Assembly: GCF_019059575.1 (NCBI RefSeq)
Contig: NW_024881504.1
Span: 744,001 to 808,000 of the forward strand
Origin: Amphibalanus amphitrite
Lineage: Eukaryota > Arthropoda > Thecostraca > Balanomorpha > Balanidae
Reading direction: 5' to 3'
Length of the DNA: 64,000 nt
In this document: positions 1 through 11,207 of the stretch, in pieces
Numbering within the stretch: the first letter of the stretch is position 1
How the letters are laid out: the number at the start of each line of letters is the position of its first letter
Notes under the pieces: model-generated
What the model was told of the DNA's origin: nothing
Databases searched by the model: none
The model's input: the letters and a program-made list of their open reading frames with translations, nothing else
Position numbers and translations under genes: made by a program

Positions 1-450
1 ATGTTCAAATGGTTGCTAAATTCAAATTCAGCTCCAAAAACTAGCCTAGAAACATGTAAAACTCGAAAAAGTGAACCGAGGTCACCAAAGGTCAATGACC
101 TGACCTGACCTTCAGGTGACCTTGACATCCACCCTAATGCATGGGAGCAACATCAAATCACATGTTTGAACGTTTGAAACCACGAAAAACTTGCAAACGC
201 GCGGCTAATGCGAGCCGACATACGCCGAATCGCGATTCCGGCCAAACATGGTCTCGGAAAGTAGGTCACAGGTCAAAGGTCATTTGGGTCAGGGTCATGA
301 AATTTTAAGGGTAGGTGTAAAATTGATCAATGCGAGGGCACTTACTGAAAGTTCCGTTGCGATCCGTCGCTTTTTACGCGAGTTATTCGCGACAAACGGA
401 GGGGGGGTTGCGTCAACCCTCCCCCCTGTGCCGGCGAGGCTCGGGTTGCC
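1..450 (+). mobile_element. Truncated TTAA-type foldback element, unassigned family
   Basis: The left end lies outside the window. TGACCT/AGGTCA repeats fill 80-300. The right end has the G-run, GTTGCGTCAAC and C-run hairpin (about 400-427) followed by TGTGCCGGCGAGG. The expected GGGTTAA terminus is decayed here. It resembles families C and D, but the family cannot be fixed. Confidence 0.5.
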
Positions 451-1181
451 TGTTTTTTTTTTTTAATGAAGGTCTCAGGGCTGTGACGAAAAATAGGTGG
501 CCTAAATCCGGGGAGAAAACAGGATTTTGGGGTACCCTAGGTTTGACTCCTTTAGTCTCTGCCCCCCCCCCCCCCCCAATGAAAATTCCTTAGACTAGGC
601 CCTGTACCCGTCCATACTGCATAGCAGTGCTATTGTTTGGAAAGAAAAGTCATCGGAAAAAGAACGCATAATTTTTTTCGTGATAGGTACCTACTACAAA
701 AAGGCCCCATTGCTGGGAGGCCCCCTTGGTGTGAGGCCCCCAGGAAGCTCTGCCCCCCCCCCCCCTGGACAAAATCCGTGGCGCCGCGCCTGCGTACCTA
801 TGCATGCATAGGTAGGCACTTTGTAGCGTAGCAGGGGGCGGGCCTATAAAGGTCACACGCAATTCTGTACAGCATGCATGCATCCTTACCTCCTTAGGTG
901 CCACTCTCCTCCTTTTCTTTATCTCGGTTGCTTTTTGTGTCTTGAATATTAAAACAAACAGGACACAAGCCACGAACACAGCAGAACGCAGACACCTTCA
1001 ATTTCCCCTCCCGCGGGAAAACGCCACAGCCCGCGCGCAACAGCTGACTGCCATTTCGCGACGCTATCGCCACGTGGTGGTGACGTTCGGAACTAACTTT
1101 CACCAAAAAAGTGAAGGTGGTATCTGAAATCGTTTTGGTGGACATAATTTGAGGTCCACGTATGCAAAATGACGCGTTAAA
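451..1181. other. Unassigned spacer with poly-C tracts and a perfect palindrome
   Basis: No gene is visible. It contains two C-runs (about 561-577 and 754-765) and a 20-bp perfect palindrome at 795-814 (TACCTATGCA and its complement). Short open frames here lack codon structure or recognisable motifs. Confidence 0.5.
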
Positions 1182-2372
1182 TTAACCCGCGCGGGGCTGG
1201 GGGAGGTAAATTTTACCCCCCCTCGCGAATTTTTGCGATATCTCAAAAACGGCGGCGCGCAGCGCCGCCAAACTTTCAGTACCTTTTCTTACATCAATTT
1301 GACACGTTCCCTGAAAATTTGAGCGAAATTCGTCGGAAAATTTTCGAGAAATTGACGTTTTAGTGACGTCATGTTCGCCATTTTCGCCTCAAAAACGGCA
1401 AAAGTTCAAACGCCGCTAACATCTTCATTTTTCAAGGAATCAAGACGTAACAAAAAAGGTTATACGTAATTTTACTTTGTCTATCAAATGGCTATCTCGG
1501 TTTTTTAAAAATTTTGGATTTTGGCCTAAATTTTAAAAAAAAAACTGACTTTTTTGGGAAAATCATTATAAAATCCAAAATTTTGAGTCTATCGAAAAAA
1601 ACAGAATATATGTCAGAGAAGTGGTCTATGTGCACCTACATACCAAATTTTAGAAGAATCGGTTCAAAAATGTGGGAGTTATTCAAAATTTTATGACGTC
1701 ACGACACACAAAAATTTTTGAAAAATGACATTTTTGGAAGTTCTAGACCTCGTACGGAAACGAAAATAGCACCATTCGATTCGCCGTGAAAAAACTGCAT
1801 CAGATAGACACCTTTTTAGGCCTTAACAACCAACTTCAAAATTTGACCTCCTTTGACCTGACCTTGACCTAACCTCGACCTGAAATTCATCCAGAGGTGG
1901 TCCATATCACTTATTGAGTGTGCCTATTGAATTCTATGAGTAAAATGACCCATAAAACATGTGTCGCACATGCCCTTTTCTATATTTTGTTTTTTGGTGA
2001 CCTGACCTGACCTGACCTGACCTTGACCTTGACCTCTGAATGATATTGTATGCAACGAATATTGTCTTGGTAGCCTAAGAACACGTTTTGGGCGATCAGT
2101 CTCAGTCCATGACTCCATTCTTCGGCAACTACGGTGCAAGGCCGATACTGTAGAAACTTGCAATTTGTACCCTTGACCTGACCTTGACCTTGACCTCAAA
2201 CTTTAAATTAAGTACATGTTTTTAGTAGTTCGTGATGAGAGCTTTCGATTGGCGTTTGAATTTTCCAAATCGGACCATTAGTTCGGGAGATAACAGGGGG
2301 GGGGGGGTAAAATTTACCCCCCCCCCCCAGCCCCGCGCGTTCGGCTGGAGACCCCAGCCCCGCGCGGGTTAA
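1182..2372 (-). mobile_element. TTAA foldback element, family A (complete copy)
   Basis: It is flanked by TTAA at 1182-1185 and 2369-2372. The 17-bp terminal repeat CCCGCGCGGGGCTGGGG is perfect at both ends, and a second copy of the terminal word lies inside the right end. Each end has a G-run/TAAATTTTA/C-run hairpin. A second hairpin, GGCGGCGC-GCA-GCGCCGCC, lies near 1251-1269. The interior carries TGACCT arrays (1855-1880, 2000-2035, 2174-2196). There is no transposase, so it is non-autonomous. TTAA plus CCC/GGG termini is the piggyBac pattern; superfamily assignment is by inference. Confidence 0.8.
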
Positions 2373-2680
2373 GATGTGTCCCCTGACAATGCCTCTGGCA
2401 CCTTTTATTTTAGGTGGACCTGACAGGTCCACCTATGCTGCTATGTCCACCGATTGTCAGAAAAGATTCCCAATTTGTCCACCGATGTTTGAAAAGGGAA
2501 AACTTCCAAGGTTTCCCTTCAAATATGACGGCCGGAACCTGATTTGGGCTGATTTTTGGCAGAATATTGACTAATTTGGGCTAAATATATGTTTTAAGTT
2601 TTGGCGAAATTGACGCGTCAATTTCACCTGAGTGCTTCCTTGATGCCACTAGATGGCATTCTGCCATCTAAAAAGTTATA

Positions 2681-3470
2681 TTAAAGGGACAGTATCACCA
2701 TTTTGATGAAATTTGACATTGCATAGGCCCCACCTTTCTGGTCCGGGAACTGAAGACCGATCCTCGAAGCTCCACACCGTTATCCCGCTATCGCCGCTCA
2801 AAGTACGAAAGGTGTACTACACTTTGAATCGTGCTTCACTATCTTCACTGTTTAAATGTTTGCGCCGTTTTGAATTGACCGCCAGTAATAAAACTTTTAC
2901 CCTGGTCATTTCATCAAATTTTATAAGGCCAAAACGTTTTTCGCACTTATTCATCACCGTTAAATTCATTAAATAGTCGTAGGCAATTTCCGCTGTTTCC
3001 TTCGGATTCTAGCGGCTCAACAAAGGAATTCCTCCAGCTTGAATCACAATCTCCCTCCAATGTATGACGTTTATCACGTGATTGTCACGTGATATTTTCT
3101 CCCATTGTCAATTGTCACGTCCAATTGTCACTCCCTCCAATTGTCACGTGATATTTTTATAGGCAATACCTAAGGCTACCTCTCCCTAAGGACAACTCAA
3201 TCAGAAGAACGACCGCGTAAGCGTAGCGTCAATAATGTATTATCTGCGCCAGTTCTGTAGTAATTTTGCATGCTTCCAAACTGGCGGCCATGCTTGTATA
3301 GTGGTGGTTCGCTCATGAAAATGAATCATGAAAATGAAATGTGGTTGCAATATTTTTCACCGAGTTCGGTCCTCAAACTATGTTTTTCTGATTCAGAAAA
3401 ATAAGAAATGCTAGTAAAAAAAAAATCATCTCCATACATTGATTTTTTTTCGATGATACTGTCCCTTTAA
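2681..3470. mobile_element. MITE-like element with TTAAAGGGACAGTATCA ends
   Basis: The 17-bp inverted termini TTAAAGGGACAGTATCA (2681-2697) and TGATACTGTCCCTTTAA (3454-3470) match exactly. The interior contains repeated ATTGTCACGTG blocks (about 3070-3150). The right TTAA is also the left TTAA of the next element. An 87-codon open frame at 2713-2976 has no recognisable domain and is not called a gene. Superfamily is undetermined. Confidence 0.7.
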
Positions 3471-5607
3471 CCCGCGCCCCACTAGGGGGGGGGGGCTATT
3501 TATAGCCCCCCCTCTCGTTTTTCTGCAATATCTTCTAAACCGCTTGACGTATCAACACGAAACTTTCAGTACCTTCGCCTGCATCAATTTGACACCTTGT
3601 GTCCAAATTACAACTTTCTACCTACCATAGGTCGGCCGGAAATGACGTCAGAGTGACGTCATGTTCGGCCGATTTTGATGCAAAACATCGAACTACGGCA
3701 ATCGCTCTCAAGAGCTCAGTTTTTAACCCTCGCACGACCAGGCCATTTCTCATAACACGAACGACCAGGGGGGGGGGTTGTTACGACCCCCCCCCCCTGG
3801 CGTTTCGAAACGGAAGGTCGTAGAGCTTAGCGGAAAAAACCAACGGATTGCTTTCAACGAGATCTCGCGATTGGTGGTATATTTTTTGGTCCTAGGTCAA
3901 CATTTGACCTACTTTTGACCGGTCAAAGGTCAAATTTTCGGAAAAATGAACTTTTTTCAACTTTCGGCGGCGATTGCGGCAAAACGGTGGGAGATATTGA
4001 CTTAAAACCTTCACTATCGTGTTCCTTGATCAATTTTCTATCGTTTGGTATGTGTTTCGTTTCCCTAGCTCTAAAAATGGCGCGTTGGGAGCGCCGGAAG
4101 TCGGCAAGGTCACAGTCGGCGGCAGAAATTCGAAAAATCAAAATTTAAATTTTTGAAATCTGATTGCATTTTTGGATTTGGGAGGTCCATTTGCTCCCTA
4201 TAGAAGCTAATATTGCTGCATATTCCCATTGAGGTGACAAGAATTAGCAAAATAGTGGTTCGGGCGCTATTCAAAAATAGTACCGGACGCTGTTCCTCTT
4301 GTGACGTCATAGCTCCGTGACCTGACCTGACCCGGTCAAATTTCTTATACCATATGATAGCCAATACTTGCCCCAACATGCATGGGAAGTTTCATCACGA
4401 TCCATCAACCGATGTCCGTACCACCGGCAGGAAACCTCGGGCGTTGGCACTCAGTTTGTGAAAATCCGGCCGGAGGCTGTACCTCTTATGACGTCATAAC
4501 TCCGTGACCTGACATGACCCGATCAATTTTTTTTTCGGCAAAAGATGCGCAAAGGTTGCCCCAGAGGGTATTGAAAATTTCAGCCCGCTACGACAAGCCG
4601 TTTAGCGTGCACTTTGAAAAAACCTCAGGGGGGGGGGGTTGATACAACCCCCCCTAGGCGTTCTAGGGTTAAGATAAGATAGATCCGATTTATTTGCATG
4701 AGAGGACTCAGAATGAACAGGGCTATCAAACTGCTATCTCGGATTTTCAAAATTTGGAAAATTTTGAAAATTGAACATATATACTTTCAAAAATTATATT
4801 TTTGAAATTTTTCAAAAAAGTTTTTGCTTTTTCGAAAAAACCGGAATATATGTGATAGAAAACATACCGGTAACCTACACTAGGAAGTTTTGGCCCGATA
4901 TCTTCAAAAATAGCCAAGTTATACGCTTTATAGTAAAAATATCCGTCATTATCAAATTTTCAAATCACTTTTTCGGTACGTTTTTGACATCGTACACCAA
5001 AATAAATAGCACCATCGTGGTCCGGAGCTCAAACTGCATCTGATAGACACCTTTTTTGTTGAAAAATTTCAACTTTAAAATTTGACCTCTTTTGACCTGA
5101 AAATGACCTGACCTCAGCTTTTTTCAGCTGAAAATGGCCTGATATGACACAGACGCCACTGATTTTGAAATATATGGCCTAAATGGACCCTAAAACATGT
5201 GTCACGTGACCGATTAAATATAATATTTCCGTGACCTAGGATGACCTGCCCGTGACCTGAAATATTCGAAGTACAAGTTTGGTGCCCTAAGGGCATCTTA
5301 GGCATGTATTCATGAGTGTGTAAGCCAAAACTGATTCTGATCCGACTTTTGAGCCGGCGGCCAGAGCTCAAATAGTTAAGAAGCAAAAACGTCGATAATT
5401 TTTACTTTGACCTGACCTGTGACGTCATCGTTGACCTCGAGGTCAATGAAATTAGGTTTCGCTCGACAGTTTTTCCAGGGCTATCAGACGCCGTTTGAAT
5501 TTTGACAATCGGCCCAGTAGTTTCGGAGTTAGGAAGGGGGCTATAAATAGCCCCCCCCCCCCCCAGTGGGGCGCGTTATAGAAAGACCCCAGTGGGGCGC
5601 GGGTTAA
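3467..5607 (-). mobile_element. TTAA foldback element, family B, copy 1 (host of nested C1)
   Basis: TTAA lies at 3467-3470 and 5604-5607. The left end has CCCGCGCCCCACTAGGGG and a GCTATTTATAGC hairpin; the right end has the word CCCCAGTGGGGCGCG twice. It is interrupted at 3723-4672 by a family C element. Outside that insertion it aligns with the copies at 26029 and 32611. Paired TGACGTCA palindromes lie at 3643-3661. Confidence 0.8.
3723..4672 (+). mobile_element. TTAA foldback element, family C, copy 1 (nested in B1)
   Basis: TTAA lies at 3723-3726 and 4669-4672. It begins CCCTCGCACGACCAGG and ends CCTAGGCGTTCTAGGG. G-run/TTGTTACGAC/C-run and G-run/TTGATACAA/C-run hairpins lie at the two ends. 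Sister B copies at 26029 and 32611 lack it; the B2 sequence reads (reverse strand) AGTTTTTAAGCTAGATCC at this point, so a single TTAA was duplicated. Confidence 0.85.
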
Positions 5608-5855
5608 CAGGTTGGCCCGCTTGCTTCGCCACGCGAGGATGATGATGAGATAGGCGATGAAATTATCTACAAAATGGTCTTTGTCCCATGCCTGTACGAC
5701 GTCCGGTTTCTAAAAAAAAACACCCAAAAGGAAATGCCATCTGTCATCTGTCGATGCCGTGATGTCGATGATGAGAATTAAATGAGTTGAACGCTCTTTA
5801 TCGTCAGCGTATCATGTGCATGCAACCATACTGAGGCGCTTCAATATGTTTTCAG
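5608..5855. other. Probable intron sequence before exon candidate
   Basis: Low-repeat sequence outside the transposons, ending in a pyrimidine-rich stretch and TTTTCAG at 5849-5855 that can serve as a 3' splice site. No other feature is visible. Confidence 0.35.
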
Positions 5856-5976
5856 TTCCTGAGGGAGTTCACCAGGGTAGTGCACGGAGTCGGAGCCCCG
5901 GAAAGAGATGTGCGTGAAGCCCTGCACCACTGCAACTGGCTAGAGAAGGTTGAACGCGTCTCAACTTGCGCAAAAG
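5856..5976 (+). CDS. Candidate internal exon of a host gene (exon a), function unknown
   Basis: A 121-bp stretch is preceded by TTTTCAG and followed by GTAGGC. It is open in frame from its first base and ends with one spare base (phase 1). It encodes FLREFTRVVHG, then APERDVREALHHCNWLEKV and a short tail ending TCAK. Composition is codon-like and unlike the flanking AT-rich intron. The E-A-L-x-x-C-N-W pattern is loosely reminiscent of ubiquitin-associated helical domains, but that is only a suggestion. Exon candidate b at 19551 joins it in phase, giving a lysine followed by a split aspartate codon. If both are real, the intron is 13.6 kb and filled with transposons. I do not recognise the protein. 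Confidence 0.5.
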
Positions 5977-6315
5977 GTAGGCTGGTCCATTGAAATGGCC
6001 CTGCTATCAACGCGCCCTTGGCCTCAATAGACGGTTCATTAGGTACAAGATGTGATACAAGTTATAATTAGGTTCAAGTTGTGATAAATTTACCTCTTAC
6101 GCAGTGTCAGAAAAGTGGCCCGCTTCTCAATTTTCCTGCACATGGAAATTTTGTTCTGTGGAGAAAAATGACAATTTTTCTCCACAACCACTAAAAATGA
6201 CAATTTTTATTCTGCTGCTGCTGCATTTTATCACAACAAATGCTTCTAAAAGCACACACAGAACATAACAATCAATCAACTAGTGATTATTGGTAGGTGA
6301 CTGAATGGTTCTTTG
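5977..6315. other. Intron-like spacer, AT-rich
   Basis: No gene or clear repeat family is visible. It contains a short duplication of AAATGACAATTTTT with a TCTCCACA motif (about 6165-6205). Confidence 0.35.
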
Positions 6316-6412
6316 CAGGGCTGCGGAGTCGATGGATTTTAGGGTGACTCCGACTCCGACTCCGGCTTCAAAAATCGACTCCGACTCCAACTCCGACTCC
6401 GACTCCGGACGG
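6316..6412 (+). mobile_element. GGAGTC-repeat foldback element, copy 1 (right end decayed)
   Basis: It starts CAGGGCTGCGGAGTC and continues with a GGAGTC-rich arm, a short spacer and CGACTCC repeats. It matches the elements at 9385-9668 and 19280-19389. A CAGGG start is common in hAT elements, but no target duplication is visible here. Confidence 0.6.
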
Positions 6413-6520
6413 TTCTATTAAAATCTATATCATGATATTGAAGTTTATATAAATGAGACGTTTTTATCTTGCCTGAAACGATCCCTTGTGCGTTCTAAGG
6501 CTTTGCGTTGCAAATATGGA

Positions 6521-7122
6521 TTAACCCACGAGCCGCTGGGGGGGCATAAAGTTGCCCCCCCCTTTACGTTTGGTGTAATATCTCCGAAACCGGATAAGAT
6601 ACGAAGCTGAAACTTGGCATAGCTTCAAATGAATACCTAGCGCATATTTGAGGAAAGTTTGGTGGTTGTAGCACTTAAGATGACGTCACAGTGACGTCAT
6701 AAAGTGTTGTCGTTTTCCAATACGGAGCGTTTCCGATGTCGCTGAGCATGAAACGCGGCGGTAAATGAAGCAAACAGCACCTGCTGTCATTCTGACACAT
6801 CTAAGTACACTGTTAACTATATCCTGACCAGTTATCGGTCCTATATTATCGGTCTCATATGTTGGACATATCGTGAGGAAACTAAGAGACGTCAATCTAA
6901 GATTGGGCTTCTGACGTCACTGTGACGTCATTTCAAATGGGATCAACACCAAATTTGGACACAACCTCGGCTAGGTATTCAGGAATATGTGTGCAAAGTT
7001 TCGTTTCTCTATCTCTTCGCGTTGCGACGATATCGTCGGAAAAGTAAAGGGGGGGCAACTATATGCCCCCCCCCCCCCAGCGGCTGGCGGGTGGCGCGGA
7101 GGCCCAGCGGCCGCCGGGTTAA
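6521..7122 (-). mobile_element. TTAA foldback element, family F
   Basis: TTAA lies at 6521-6524 and 7119-7122. The left end is CCCACGAGCCGCTGGGGGGG. The right end carries the AGCGGCTGG/CAGCGGCC word twice. At about 600 bp it is the shortest complete family. It has two pairs of TGACGTCA palindromes, each pair one helical turn apart (6681-6699 and 6912-6930). Its right TTAA is shared with the next element. Confidence 0.75.
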
Positions 7123-8060
7123 CCCGCACCCTGGTGGGGGGGGGGGTGTTTGAACACCCCCTTGTGGTTTTTCGCGAATATCTCAAAAACGGCGGCGCGG
7201 AGCGCCGCCGTTTTTGGTACACCTTATCATACATCAATTCTACACATGTTGTGAAAATTTCAGACCAAGGTCATTCAAGGTCATGTCACCAGGTCACTTG
7301 AAGTGACCTCATCTCATAAAAAGTTTCAATGTCTGTCATAGCTACACCGAGTGACCGATCGCTTTGAAACTTTCAGTGATTGCTAAGAGCAATAGCATGT
7401 ACAAAATGTATATCTCAGAATTTTGATACCCATGACCTAAGATCAGGTCAATTTTGCAACCTCCCCATTATAAGTCAATGGGAGAAAATTGAAATGCGCC
7501 TCTTTTGGACGAAAGACATTATAAACACTCCCAAACACCGAATTACAAGTGGTTTAGACACACTGTACATGAAAATGGTGTCCGTGACCCCTGTTTATGC
7601 CCTGAGGTCATCTTAGGTCACGAATGTTATCTAACAGTTTTTCGCAAATAACTTTTGATAGAGGCATGCTAGAGCGATGAAAACGCCTTAGATGTGTTTA
7701 GCTCGACGATACAGATCGACTGATATGCAACATGACCCTTTCCGGTCAGGTCATGACCTTGACCTGAGGTCAAATTTTCAAGTTGACCTTAAGGTCAGGT
7801 TATAGTTCATTCGATGCGTCTTGACGAGAGGAACACGATGCCGGTAAAAGTAAGCTCGTACAATGCTTGGGTCAAAAGTTATTGCAGAAAAACTGTTTCC
7901 GAAAAAAATCGTTTATTTTTGCAGTTTTTGCCCCCTGCAGGCAAAACCGCTGACGTTAGGTCAAATCTGAGAGAATTACTCAGAAAGGGCGTTAATAGGG
8001 CTATCGAATGCGCTTTTCCGCGGCGCTGCACTATGGTTGGAAACGGCCTCACGGATGGCC
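7119..8060 (-). mobile_element. TTAA foldback element, family G, copy 1 (double end lost)
   Basis: It begins TTAACCCGCACCCTGGTGG with a G-run/TGTTTGAACA/C-run hairpin and a GGCGGCGC-GGA-GCGCCGCC hairpin (7191-7209). It aligns in reverse to 10845-15341 and 60825-61975 as far as about 8045. There the sequence diverges before the expected right terminus. It preserves the uninterrupted target site of the retrotransposon at 11208 (GTAAAAGTAAGCTCGTA, 7845-7861). Confidence 0.7.
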
Positions 8061-8478
8061 GGGGGTCAACGCGAAAAAATGTTTTGCCCATAACTTGTTA
8101 ATGCGTAGACCGACTGCGATGAAACTTTGCATAGGTATACCAGTGTCTTTCGTGCATCATACAGTTACTCAGAAATGACGAGGTCACGTCACGTCACGCG
8201 TGTGTGACGTCATCATTGCAAGTATGTTATAAGTCGCCTATGTCTTTCGTAATGTTATCTATATCGCGAGGCATTTTGAACATGTTTTGAATATCTTCTA
8301 TTACTGAATGGATATTGTTGTTATGCTTTAGGGCGAGAAATATCAACGTAGTGACGCACAGTGTCTTACTATTGGTCATAAAGGGTCAACAATTTGGAGA
8401 AAAGGTATTAATGATTTTTTTAGATTGGGCAAAACAGTAAGAAATAAAATGACGATCAAATGACAAAAAAGCGTCAGA
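8061..8478. other. Unassigned sequence between G1 and N fragment
   Basis: It contains GGTCACGTCACGTCACG and TGACGTCAT near 8180-8215, like the interiors of the TTAA elements, so it is probably decayed element sequence. No gene is visible. Confidence 0.35.
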
Positions 8479-9240
8479 TTAGCCCGGCAGTTGCTGGGGT
8501 ATTTCCCCACCCGCCGTTTGCCGGGGGGGGGGGCGTTCAACGCCCCCAGCCGATAACTCGCGAACAAATAGGCGCAGCGAAACGCACGAGGCGGCAAACG
8601 AAAGAAGAACGCGACGAGACGATTCACATGAATACTTTTAAGTTGAATTTCGAGGTCACAGGTCGGGTCAAGGTCAGGTCAAACACTTGAAATCGGGCTT
8701 TCAGTAGCATGGACTTTAGAACCTCGCAATCGGTGCCTCTCGTCATAAACTCTGTCACAACTTATGGCAAAAGTCAATTATTCAAAATAATTTACATTAG
8801 GACCAAAACACGTTTCGATTATATCGTCGTCAGTTGGTCCTAAATAAATTTAGTCATCAGTTGGTCCTAAACAATCTGTCACAACTGTCACAACCCTTCA
8901 TGTAAGTGCTAAAAGAGTGTCAGATCAATGTAGGGGTCAGTCAAACATAGACCACTGGCCAGGGTCAAAGTCAGGTAATCAGGTAAGCACATAACCCCGA
9001 AAATTAAAACTGGTACCTATTCGCAGCCCATGACACATGTTTTATGGGTACTTTTGGGCGTAGAACACGATGGTGACATTCATTTTATCATACGAGTTCG
9101 TGGTTGGTTGAAAAAAGATCAATTTCAGAAATGCATGCATCATGGTCGTGAAGTAGTCACGAGAAATTGCCAACATTCAGTTCAAGATTTTGGAAAATGT
9201 AGAACGATGATCAAAAACCATAGATAGCCATTTGATTTGC
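8479..9240 (+). mobile_element. TTAA-type element fragment, family N
   Basis: It starts TTAGCCCGGCAGTTGC (TTAG where TTAA is expected). A G-run, CGTTCAACG and C-run hairpin follow, then the subterminal phrase AACTCGCGAAC. AGGTCA repeats follow at 8652-8680 and 8963-8985. The GACACATGTTTTATGGG block at 9030-9048 recurs in families B, J and K. No right terminus is visible. Between 8780 and 8880 an ATTAGGACCAA motif faces two TTGGTCCTAA copies. Confidence 0.5.
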
Positions 9241-9384
9241 CATGGTATTGGCAGTGTAATGGCGTTTACAGCATGTCTGTATGTCTGTTCTGTCAGTGGA
9301 TATCCATATCCATACTCCAGGATATCCATACACGTTTGCACGATATACATACTCCAGGTGCAGGGGCGAGCAGTTACTTCTTAC

Positions 9385-9668
9385 GAGGGGTGCGGAGTCG
9401 AAGTCAGAGTCGGAGTCAGAGTCCGAGTCAGAGTCAGAGTCGCCCAGAGTCGTGGCAACGAGCCAGGAGTCAGAGTCGGAGTCGGGGTCGGTCAGGAGCC
9501 CGCAGTGGAAGTCGGAGTCGGTCCGAATCGGAACAGCTTCATCACAACTCCGAAACACTGGCAGGGGTCCGGAGTCGGAGACAGAGTCGCCCGGAGTCAT
9601 GGCAACGAATCAGGAGTCGGAGTCCTAGTCGGAGTCGGAGTTGGCGCCACCACGACTCCGCAACCCTC
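9385..9668. mobile_element. GGAGTC-repeat foldback element, copy 2
   Basis: Termini GAGGGGTGCGGAGTCG (9385-9400) and CGACTCCGCAACCCTC (end 9668) are inverted repeats. The interior is a degenerate GGAGTC/AGAGTC hexamer array. Because the period is six, several long frames rich in serine-arginine or aspartate-serine stay open; these are not genes. Confidence 0.65.
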
Positions 9669-9864
9669 AGGGACGGCGCCACGGATTTCGCCTTGCGGGG
9701 GCAGGTTTTCAGAAAAAGGGCCCAAACAAGATGGGGGCCCAAACTTTCCGAAATATCGTCAATACCGTCAATACTATGCAAGCCTTTATTTGTAGGTACC
9801 TTGACCTACAATTCCCACAACCGTTGCCTTCTACACAATAACTTTTGTGTTAAAAGACACCCTC
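9669..9864. other. Unassigned spacer
   Basis: It contains GGGGGCAGG and a run of CAATACCGTCAATA-type short repeats near 9765. No gene is seen. Confidence 0.3.
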
Positions 9865-10640
9865 TTAACCCTCGCCCGTATTGGGGCCAGGTCTTTGAGG
9901 CCTAGTAGAGGCCTCAAAGACCTGGCTTGGCCCCTTGACACCTGATATGGTCCTTCTGAAGCCTGGTTTGGGCCCCTGAGGCCTGGTGTTGGCCTTCTGA
10001 AGATCGATAGATCCTCAGTTTGGCATGGCCATTGGAGCCCGGAAAAGGCTCTTTCTTGACTGGTAGGGACCCTCAGAGGCTTGATATGGGCCTTTTTATA
10101 CTACTAGGGGCTTCTGAGGCCTCGTATAGACCCTCTCAGACATTCTAAGAACCTTACCAGACCTTTCAATGGCCCTCTCAGCACTGTTGTTGGCCCTCTA
10201 ATGACTGGCATGGACCCTCTCAGGCATGATACGGGCCCTCCCAGTTCTTGCAAGGGCCCACTCAGTACTGCTGCAGGCCCTCACATGAGTGGTATGGGCC
10301 CTCTCAGGTATGGTACGGGCCCTCCTAGTCATGGCAACAGTCCTCTCAGTACTGCTGGGGGCCCTTCCATGATTGCCATTGACTGACATAACCCTCAGTA
10401 ATATGTCAGGGTACGGGACCTCACATAACTTGTGGTGGCCCCCTCAGTACTGTTACGGGCCCTGCTGTGGGCCCTCGAAGTACTAATATGGGCCCTGTCA
10501 CGGCTGGTATGGGCCCTCTCATGTATTTTACAGGCTCTCGCACTCCTTCCAAGGGCCATCTCAGCACCGCTGCGGGCCCTGTTATGACTGGTATGGGCCC
10601 TCTCTTTCTTAGGCATAATATGGTACGGGGACCCGCAGTT
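9865..10640 (+). repeat. Degenerate GGGCCCTCA minisatellite headed by TTAACCCTCGCCCG and a hairpin
   Basis: It opens with TTAACCCTCGCCCGTATT, like a TTAA-element end. An exact 17-bp stem follows (9887-9903 and 9909-9925, CCAGGTCTTTGAGGCCT). Then come roughly 30-35-bp units built on TATGGGCCCTCTCA and ACTGCTGCGGGCCCTC. The same degenerate unit style occurs at 22480-23050 and 24266-24780. Open frames across it on both strands follow from the repeat and are not genes. Confidence 0.6.
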
Positions 10641-10844
10641 GCTTCTGTACACGAACCCCAACTCTAGCCGTCTGTCCTGTCCAGTAACAACCGATAACAT
10701 TGATATCGACTGCCGATCCCTGTACAACAGCAGCTGAGGTTTTCTGTGCGTACCCTCTGACAGCTTATCGTTGTCAGAGGGTACGAATGAGATCAATGAT
10801 TCAGAGATGAGATGCACTGAGAACAAGCACTGAACTCTCATACG
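10641..10844. other. Unassigned spacer with a 14-bp stem hairpin
   Basis: CGTACCCTCTGACA (10749-10762) and its exact complement (10772-10785) are separated by nine bases. It could be a terminus of a small element or a structured RNA. No T-run follows it. Confidence 0.5.
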
Positions 10845-11200
10845 CAGAAGGCGGCCTTCGAAAGAGCGCCAAAAATAATGACGAAATCACTTCGGTCACT
10901 TTTTTGGTCAGGTCAAAGCCCAAAGGTCAGGTCAACAGAGGTCATTGAAGGCAAAATTTCGCCGATTTTCAGGTCGAATGTCGTTAATTTCCAAGAAGCC
11001 AACGCATAACTCGGGAACCAATATAGCTACAGCGCCGATGAAAAGCGCATTCGATAGCCCTATTAACGCCCTTTCTGAGTAATTCCTTCAGATTTGACCT
11101 AACGTCAACGGTTTTGCCTGCAGGGGGCAAAAACTGCCAAAATAGCCGATTTTTTCGAAAACAGTTTTTCTGCAATAACTTTTGACCCAAGCCTTTCACG

Positions 11201-11207
11201 AGCTTAC
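11201..11207. repeat. Target-site duplication AGCTTAC, left copy
   Basis: AGCTTAC at 11201-11207 recurs at 14591-14597 immediately after the (AAC)n tail. The uninterrupted family G copy contains it once (reverse strand, 7850-7856). Confidence 0.85.

Noticed and set aside
9232..9905. Long frames rich in Ser-Arg or Ser-Glu on both strands
   Set aside because: Produced by the GGAGTC hexamer array; all frames stay open for the same reason.
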